NCBI GenBank assembly: GCA_028703735.1 | Contig: JAQVMI010000034.1 | Coordinates: 1 to 10,760, forward strand | Length of the DNA stretch: 10,760 bases | Direction: 5' to 3' | From: Candidatus Cloacimonadota bacterium | Lineage (GTDB): Bacteria > Cloacimonadota > Cloacimonadia > Cloacimonadales > Cloacimonadaceae | Shown: positions 6,768 through 10,760 of the stretch, one piece after another | Numbering within the stretch: the stretch's first letter is position 1 | How the letters are laid out: the number at the start of each line of letters is the position of its first letter | Program-made: the position numbers and the translations under genes | The notes under the pieces: generated by a model | Told to the model about the DNA's origin: nothing | Database searches by the model: none | What the model saw: the letters and a program-made list of their open reading frames with translations, nothing else

Positions 6768-7271
6768 ATGAATATCCAGAAATTGGTTTTGCCACTATCT
6801 TTGCAGGATATTAGCCAGCTTAAACAAGGAGACAAGGCTTTGCTTACCGGAATATTACTAACAGCACGCGATGCTGCTCATAAACGGTTAGCAGAGTGTA
6901 TTAGTAACAAGCAAGAACTTCCCTTCGATTTACGCGAGAGTACAATTTTCTATTGTGGACCAAGCCCAACCCCTGATGGTAAAATATGCGGAGCTGTAGG
7001 ACCCACCACAAGTTCCAGGATGGACAAATGGACACCCCTACTATTGGAACATGGGCTTAGAGCTATGATTGGCAAGGGAGAAAGAAGTGAAGCAGTTCAA
7101 AATGAAATCAGAAGAATGGGTTCAATATATTTTGTAGCAGTGGGAGGAATTAGCGCATACTTGACAAGGCACATTGTTTCATGTGAAACATACCTATGGG
7201 AGGAGCTTGGTACTGAGGCAATATATAGACTAAGGGTTGTCGATTTCCCTGTTTATGTAAGTATAGTTTGA
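6768..7271 (+). CDS. Class I fumarate hydratase, beta subunit
   Basis: The 167-aa protein corresponds to the C-terminal domain of class I fumarases, which supplies substrate-binding residues and completes the active site with the alpha chain. Diagnostic blocks are TARDAAHKR (32-40), YCGPSP (62-67), GPTTSSRMD (79-87), MIGKG (100-104) and GTEAIYRLRVVDFPVYV (148-164). There is no ribosome site in the 5-nt gap after the alpha gene, so translation is probably coupled. It ends at TGA 7269-7271, facing the purE gene. A near-perfect parS sequence lies in codons 136-141 (I-V-S-C-E-T), in a region that varies between family members, which may be why the protein tolerates it. Confidence 0.9.
   Translation: MNIQKLVLPLSLQDISQLKQGDKALLTGILLTARDAAHKRLAECISNKQELPFDLRESTIFYCGPSPTPDGKICGAVGPTTSSRMDKWTPLLLEHGLRAMIGKGERSEAVQNEIRRMGSIYFVAVGGISAYLTRHIVSCETYLWEELGTEAIYRLRVVDFPVYVSIV
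7175..7190. other. parS: Second, one-mismatch parS site inside the fumarase beta gene
   Basis: TGTTTCATGTGAAACA differs from the parS consensus TGTTTCACGTGAAACA only at the eighth base (T for C). Both half-sites are otherwise intact. One-mismatch sites of this sort are known ParB targets in bacteria with several parS copies. It lies 497 bp centre-to-centre from the perfect site in purE. Function is inferred from sequence identity only. Confidence 0.75.
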
Positions 7272-7310
7272 TTACCTGAACCATCTAACAGATATATTCT
7301 TCAAATAGTC
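7272..7310. other. Convergent gap between fumarase beta and purE
   Basis: These 39 bases separate two convergent genes. I see no GC-rich hairpin with a T run. Only a 5-bp inverted repeat CCTGA (7275-7279) with TCAGG (7311-7315) is visible, with a loop of about 31 nt, too weak to call a terminator. Confidence 0.4.
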
Positions 7311-7763
7311 TCAGGCATTCTTTAGTGCGGATTTGTATAGCTTAAATTTCTCGCTTAATCCCTTGTCAGCCAAACTCAATATTTGCACTGCTAATAATGC
7401 GGCATTCTTTGCTCCTCCAATTGCCACACAAGCTACAGGAACACCTGCCGGCATCTGCACAATCGAATACAGGGAGTCAATACCGTTCAGAGCACCCGAA
7501 GCCAATGGCAACCCAATAACAGGTAAACATGTATGGGCAGCTACTACTCCAGGTAAATGAGCAGCGAGTCCCGCAGCAGCAATAATAACCTTTATTCCCT
7601 CAGATTCCGCATTTTTGGCAAGTAGCGCAGTGTTTTCGGGATCGCGATGAGCGGAAGAGATGTGTAAATCATGTTTCACGTGAAACAGATCTAAAATCTC
7701 AACCGCTGGAGCGATTTTTTCGATATCGCTTTTGCTGCCTAATATTATTCTTACGCTAAGCAC
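7311..7763 (-). CDS. purE: N5-carboxyaminoimidazole ribonucleotide mutase (PurE)
   Basis: The 150-aa protein has the usual length of a bacterial PurE, a cytoplasmic octameric enzyme of purine synthesis that converts N5-CAIR to CAIR. Visible blocks are GSKSD (9-13), SAHRDP (37-42, with the active-site His39), AAAGLAAHLPGVVAAHT (62-78), LPVIGLPL (80-87) and VQMPAGVPVACVAIG (102-116). In most class I enzymes the second block reads SAHRTP, so D41 is a mild oddity. The start is GTG at 7763-7761, sharing its first G with the TAG stop of the upstream HTH-EIIA gene, and there is no ribosome site, so translation is coupled. Codons 26-31 (LFHVKH) contain a perfect parS site; this lies in the variable strand before SAHR. 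No other purine gene is in view, so purE is separated from any pur operon. Confidence 0.92.
   Translation of the reverse strand: MLSVRIILGSKSDIEKIAPAVEILDLFHVKHDLHISSAHRDPENTALLAKNAESEGIKVIIAAAGLAAHLPGVVAAHTCLPVIGLPLASGALNGIDSLYSIVQMPAGVPVACVAIGGAKNAALLAVQILSLADKGLSEKFKLYKSALKNA
7672..7687. other. parS: Perfect parS centromere site inside purE
   Basis: TGTTTCACGTGAAACA is a perfect 16-bp palindrome identical to the well-known bacterial chromosomal parS consensus bound by ParB, as defined in Bacillus subtilis and conserved very widely. An exact match is expected by chance about 3 times per million windows of this size with even base use (10,760 / 4^16). ParB loads on parS and spreads, recruiting SMC and working with ParA for origin segregation. 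parS sites usually lie near oriC, and intragenic sites are common. Confidence 0.92.
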
Positions 7764-8437
7764 TATTTGCTGGATTGCTCTGGGATTATGGTAAGTGATT
7801 TATGGATTGCTGTAGCATCTTCGGCAGTAGAAAAACTTTCCAATACTTCTGCATTCATAATAAGTTTAGAGATGTAGGACAGTGAAAATAAATGCTGTTT
7901 GTCGTTGTGTAACAGTAACATAAAGAATATATTAACCGGTTTATTGTCTGGGGCATCAAAATCAACTGGCTCAGCAGAGCGACCAAACAAGATGCTGGGT
8001 GCTTTGATCTTAGATGGGTGCAAATGTCTGGGATGTAACAAAGCCACACCGTTGCCTATGGCAGTGGAAATAAGCTCTTCTCTGGCAACCACAACTTCAT
8101 AAAGCCAGCGAGCATCGCGTACAAGTTTCAGGTCCTTAGCTTTCTCACTTAAAATACGAATCGAATCGTATTTATTTTCGGCAGAGAAATCTAAAAAGAT
8201 GTTCTCGGGACGCATGTATTCTTCAAAGTGGCAAATCACGCGTTTTAGAGCTAACATCTTTTCGTCTGTTTCGTTTAAATTCTCCAGCCATTCATTAAGT
8301 GAGTCCTCATCAATCTTCACATTTTTTCCTACGAGTTTGCTTTCAAACAATCCCGTAGCGATCATTTCCTGCACTACTCTGTCGGATACCTTTAACTTCT
8401 TGGCAGCGTCAGCTTTAGACAAGAATTTCTTTGCCAT
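7763..8437 (-). CDS. Excisionase/MerR-type HTH fused to a PTS EIIA (PtsN/fructose-type) domain
   Basis: The 224-aa protein has two parts. Residues about 3-55 form a short excisionase-like winged helix (LSKADAAKKLKVSDRVVQEMI, a GK-V-I-DEDSL-EWL turn), of the type that reads DNA. Residues about 74-220 form an EIIA domain of the mannitol/fructose/PtsN family: REELISTAIGNGVALLHPRH contains the phosphorylatable His (H135), followed by the conserved FxAPDxxPVNIFFMLL and HLFSLSYISKLI segments. This suggests a DNA-binding or signalling protein switched by phosphorylation from HPr, rather than a sugar permease part, since no EIIB or EIIC gene is nearby. Start choice: an ATG at 8449 is in frame, but GGAGGT at 8447-8442 overlaps it and sits 4 nt before ATG 8437, which I take as the start. 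The stop overlaps the purE start. The target genes are unknown; the divergent lptE unit is one candidate. Confidence 0.85.
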   Translation of the reverse strand: MAKKFLSKADAAKKLKVSDRVVQEMIATGLFESKLVGKNVKIDEDSLNEWLENLNETDEKMLALKRVICHFEEYMRPENIFLDFSAENKYDSIRILSEKAKDLKLVRDARWLYEVVVAREELISTAIGNGVALLHPRHLHPSKIKAPSILFGRSAEPVDFDAPDNKPVNIFFMLLLHNDKQHLFSLSYISKLIMNAEVLESFSTAEDATAIHKSLTIIPEQSSK

Positions 8438-8441
8438 TGAT

Positions 8442-8447
8442 ACCTCC
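8442..8447 (-). promoter_or_regulatory. Ribosome binding site deciding the start of the HTH-EIIA gene
   Basis: GGAGGT on the minus strand lies 4 nt before ATG 8437-8435. The alternative ATG at 8449-8447 overlaps this sequence and has no site of its own, so the shorter protein is preferred. Confidence 0.7.
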
Positions 8448-8449
8448 AT

Positions 8450-8531
8450 ATCGTTAGGTTTTTAGCTATATTTATATCCTCTTGCAAGGTTTAACTTGAC
8501 AAGTAAGCAAGCTTTTTTTGGATATGGCTTT
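8450..8531. promoter_or_regulatory. Divergent promoter region between HTH-EIIA and lptE-like genes
   Basis: This AT-rich 82-nt region must drive both directions. On the minus strand TATAAA (8476-8471) is a possible -10, with only a poor -35 at the right distance. On the plus strand TTGACA (8496-8501) is a perfect -35 hexamer, but no good -10 follows at 16-18 nt. Both promoters are therefore uncertain. Confidence 0.35.
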
Positions 8532-9032
8532 ATGGTCAAGAGATTTATTTTCCCAGCTCTGCTTTTACTAATTCTGAGCAGTTGTTTTTACTCGGTTTAT
8601 TCGAATGCTTACCCTCATTTAAAGAATATTAGGGTCTTGGCTTTCGAGAATCGCAGCAGCGAATTTGCGCTTGGTGACAAGCTACTAACCAATCTAAGTA
8701 ACGAAATTCGCAATGATGGACGGTTAAAGCTGGTTACCCGCGATCCTGATTGCACCCTGGAAGGGGCAGTAACCCTATTTACGGAAAAGGTGTACAGCTA
8801 TGATGCAGCAAATCAGGTTCAGGATTACCAGCTACAGATGAATGTAACAGTTACATTTACAGATCTGATTAATAACCAGGTTCTTTACGAGAATAAGAAT
8901 CTGGTGTTGACAGAGCTTTATGCCATCGCAGAAGGTGGCACAGCAAAATTTAAAACAAAAGAGGAAGCTATAGATGAGCTCATCGTTAAACTCTACCAAA
9001 ACATCCTCCAAAACAGCCTCGAAAACTGGTAA
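8532..9032 (+). CDS. lptE: LptE-like LPS-assembly outer-membrane lipoprotein
   Basis: From ATG 8532 the protein is 166 aa and starts with a lipoprotein signal: basic MVKR, a hydrophobic core and the lipobox LSSC with lipidated C18. An in-frame TTG at 8496 would put 12 unneeded residues before the signal peptide and is rejected. The mature part follows the LptE family layout: KNIRVLAFENRS (31-42), then GDKLLTNLSNEIRNDGRLKLVTR (48-70), LEGAVTLF (77-84), and VTVTFTDLINNQVLYEN (105-121). LptE plugs the LptD barrel and helps insert lipopolysaccharide in the outer membrane, which indicates a diderm cell with LPS. Sequence conservation in this family is low, so the name is by layout and motif pattern. 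It overlaps the pseudouridine synthase frame by 59 nt. Confidence 0.8.
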   Translation: MVKRFIFPALLLLILSSCFYSVYSNAYPHLKNIRVLAFENRSSEFALGDKLLTNLSNEIRNDGRLKLVTRDPDCTLEGAVTLFTEKVYSYDAANQVQDYQLQMNVTVTFTDLINNQVLYENKNLVLTELYAIAEGGTAKFKTKEEAIDELIVKLYQNILQNSLENW

Positions 9033-9792
9033 TTCTGTGCGCTTAAACCGCTATCTGGCAGATTGCGGTTTGGGTAGTCGCAGAAAAGTGGAGGCTTTGA
9101 TTACATCAGGCAGAGTTAAGCTGAATGGCGTTCTCTGCACCGATTTATCAATTCAGATAAACTCTGAGAAAGACAGCGTGGAATTGGATGATAAACCTGT
9201 TTCGGCAAACAAGCAAAAAGTGTATATTATGCTTAACAAGCCCAGGGGATATGTTGTTTCCCAAAGTGATGAATTAGGTCGTGAAACCGTTTACAAACTA
9301 CTTCCGGAAAATGCCGGCAATTTGGCTTATGCTGGACGCCTGGACAAGAATTCTGAAGGGCTATTGCTTTTTACTAACGACACTTCTTTGATAAACCTGT
9401 TAACCCACCCAAGCTACAAAGTGCAAAAGGTTTATAAAGTGGATATCAGCCGTCCTTTAAAGAAAAAGGAGCTGGATAAACTGCGTAGCGGTGTAGAAAT
9501 AGAAGGTGGCATTACACATGGTGCAGGAGTTTTTGTGAAGCAGGAAACAGAGGGTTCGATGAGCCTGAAGATGGTTATTGGCGAAGGGCGTAAAAGGCAG
9601 ATTAGGCAGATGGTGGAAGCTGTGGGTGCCAAGGTAAGGATGCTAAAGCGTTTGCAATTTGGTCCTTTGAAGCTGAAAGATTTGCCTACCGGACGATGGC
9701 GTTACCTGGAACCTGGAGAGGTAAGAGCTTTATTCAGCGAAAAGAAAAACATAGATAAGAAACAGCCTGGAACAGAAACCGCAAAGTATTAA
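8974..9792 (+). CDS. RsuA/RluB-family rRNA pseudouridine synthase
   Basis: The 272-aa protein has an S4 RNA-binding domain (about 22-70: VRLNRYLADCGLGSRRKVEALI, then GRVKLNG) and a pseudouridine synthase domain with IMLNKPRGYVVSQ, the catalytic AGRLDKNSEGLLLFTND (Asp124) and GEGRKRQIRQMVEAVG. It isomerises a uridine in ribosomal RNA; RluB (23S) is more likely than RsuA (16S), but the site cannot be told by eye. The ATG at 8974 lies 59 nt inside the lptE frame and is preceded by AGAGGA about 8 nt upstream. It gives a 21-residue Ser/Thr/Lys-rich leader. GTG 9037, just after the lptE stop, would remove that leader but has no ribosome site. The C-terminal tail after about 255 is Lys-rich. Confidence 0.9.
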   Translation: MSSSLNSTKTSSKTASKTGNSVRLNRYLADCGLGSRRKVEALITSGRVKLNGVLCTDLSIQINSEKDSVELDDKPVSANKQKVYIMLNKPRGYVVSQSDELGRETVYKLLPENAGNLAYAGRLDKNSEGLLLFTNDTSLINLLTHPSYKVQKVYKVDISRPLKKKELDKLRSGVEIEGGITHGAGVFVKQETEGSMSLKMVIGEGRKRQIRQMVEAVGAKVRMLKRLQFGPLKLKDLPTGRWRYLEPGEVRALFSEKKNIDKKQPGTETAKY

Positions 9793-9794
9793 AC

Positions 9795-9800
9795 AAGGAA
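9795..9800 (+). promoter_or_regulatory. Ribosome binding site of the YchF-like gene
   Basis: AAGGAA lies 7 nt before ATG 9808 in the 15-nt gap after the pseudouridine synthase stop, supporting the start and co-transcription. Confidence 0.6.
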
Positions 9801-9807
9801 CGGATAG

Positions 9808-10760
9808 ATGAAATTAGCACTAATTGGCTTACCAAAAACCGGCAAAACCACCATATTCAATGCACTTACACGCAGCGAGCATAATACAGATAAATATGCC
9901 CCTACAGCAACAGAAGCTTATATCGGAATGGTGCAGGTAGCAGATGATAGGATTACTCGCTTAGCAGAGCTGTATAAGCCCAAGAAAACCATTTATGCCA
10001 CAATAGAGTATCATGATTACCCGGGAATCTTTGCTAAAGAGGGTGATACTGCAGATAATGCCATGCTTTCCGAAATAAAAGGTGCCGAAGCTTTTGTAAT
10101 CGTGCTGCGAGGATTTGCGGATGAAGAATTGGATAGTTTATGCAGTTTGGGAGATCCAGAGGCACAATTAAGGCGGATAGAAGAAGAGATGATGTTGCAC
10201 GATTTGATTGTGGCAGAAAAACGTCTCGAAAAGATTGAATTGGGTTATAAAAGAGGTATCCGCACTTCTGCAATTATTTCGGAAGAAAAGGCTCTGCGCG
10301 AGATTTGCGCTCAGCTTCAGGATAACAATCCTTTGCGTTCTTTGGATTTACCACCGGATGAAGAAAAAGCAGTGCGTGGATTCCAGTTCTTTTCTGCCAA
10401 GCCCATGTTGATCCTGATAAATTGCACAGAAGATAGCGTGGCTGCCTGGGATGATACAATCGAAAAACTCCAATCACGCGGTTACAGGTCTTACGCTATT
10501 GCCGGCAAGTTCGAAGAAGAGCTTAGCAGGCTGGATAGCGAGGAAGCCGAAATGTTTATGACGGATATGGGCATGACTGAATCCATTCGTGACCGTTTAA
10601 CTCACTGGAGCTATCAGCTTATGGGATATATAAGCTTCTTTACCGTAGGTGCCGATGAAGTAAGAGCCTGGACATTGGAAAGCGGTGATAATGCTGTGGC
10701 AGCAGCGGGTAAGATTCATTCCGATCTGGCACGGGGGTTCATTAGGGCAGAATGTTTTAA
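9808..10760 (+). CDS. YchF/OLA1-like P-loop NTPase, divergent (3' partial)
   Basis: The frame is open from ATG 9808 to the window end (317 codons); YchF proteins are usually about 360 aa, so about 40-50 residues are missing. Visible parts are a P-loop GLPKTGKTT (7-15), a G3 motif D70-Y-P-G, a helical insert (about 120-170), a G4-position N205-C-T-E208, and a C-terminal region typical of YchF: YISFFTVGADEVRAW (274-288), then the TGS-type ending ARGFIRAE. Classical YchF has NVGKS in the P-loop and DIAG plus a glycine-rich stretch at G3. Here these read KTGKT and DYPG, and the glycine stretch is missing. The N-x-x-E at G4 is the feature that gives YchF/OLA1 a preference for ATP over GTP. It is thus probably a paralogue or divergent lineage with an unknown role, perhaps ribosome-related. 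It is the third gene of the lptE unit. Confidence 0.85.
   Translation, partial: MKLALIGLPKTGKTTIFNALTRSEHNTDKYAPTATEAYIGMVQVADDRITRLAELYKPKKTIYATIEYHDYPGIFAKEGDTADNAMLSEIKGAEAFVIVLRGFADEELDSLCSLGDPEAQLRRIEEEMMLHDLIVAEKRLEKIELGYKRGIRTSAIISEEKALREICAQLQDNNPLRSLDLPPDEEKAVRGFQFFSAKPMLILINCTEDSVAAWDDTIEKLQSRGYRSYAIAGKFEEELSRLDSEEAEMFMTDMGMTESIRDRLTHWSYQLMGYISFFTVGADEVRAWTLESGDNAVAAAGKIHSDLARGFIRAECF

Noticed and set aside
7161..7189. TTGACA at 7161 as a promoter inside the fumarase beta gene
   Set aside because: No -10 element at 16-18 nt (the bases there belong to the parS-like site) and no gene on this strand begins downstream.
5028..7271. Idea that DUF58 and fumarase form a dedicated fumarase maturation system
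   Set aside because: The genes are adjacent and probably co-transcribed, but nothing in the sequences links DUF58 to Fe-S enzyme assembly; adjacency alone is too weak.
8496..8531. TTG start at 8496 for the lipoprotein
   Set aside because: It would place 12 extra residues before a good lipoprotein signal peptide; the same bases form TTGACA, and ATG 8532 gives a normal signal.

Overview
The window looks like a chromosomal segment of a Gram-negative (diderm) bacterium of the FCB assemblage, and a Cloacimonadota-like genome is my best guess. The reasons are a secreted gingipain-type (C25) protein with a type IX secretion-style C-terminal tail, an LptE-like outer-membrane lipoprotein, an OlsB/GlsB plus PlsC aminolipid acyltransferase pair, and an excisionase-type HTH fused to a PTS EIIA domain. 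This taxonomic guess is inference; no rRNA gene or other strong phylogenetic marker is present. There are no tRNAs, insertion sequences, CRISPR arrays or phage genes. The genes are tightly packed, and there is no gene-free stretch of 300 bases or more.

Layout. Positions 1-300 hold the 3' end of an unidentified gene with a very basic tail, ending in an ATGA overlap with the C25 peptidase gene (297-3026). After a promoter-like TTGACA-17-TATCCT comes a two-gene unit (3107-3952, 3939-4763) predicted to make an N-acylated and O-acylated amino acid lipid of the ornithine or glycine type. A perfect 10-bp inverted repeat follows. Next is a tight plus-strand cluster: a 64-aa two-helix membrane protein, a DUF58 protein with a complete MIDAS metal site, and the alpha and beta chains of a class I (4Fe-4S) fumarase (4832-7271). 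Converging on this is a minus-strand pair: an HTH-EIIA fusion (8437-7763) whose stop codon overlaps the GTG start of purE (7763-7311). Diverging from the fusion gene is a plus-strand unit: lptE-like lipoprotein, RsuA/RluB-family pseudouridine synthase (59-nt overlap) and a divergent YchF-like P-loop NTPase that runs off the window end.

The most notable signal is not a gene. A perfect 16-bp copy of the chromosomal centromere site parS, TGTTTCACGTGAAACA, lies inside purE at 7672-7687. A second copy with one mismatch (TGTTTCATGTGAAACA) lies 497 bp away inside the fumarase beta gene at 7175-7190. Both are hidden in coding sequence of two convergent genes. They suggest that this locus is a ParB loading zone and is therefore probably near the replication origin. 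The parA/parB genes themselves and any dnaA-box cluster are not in the window.
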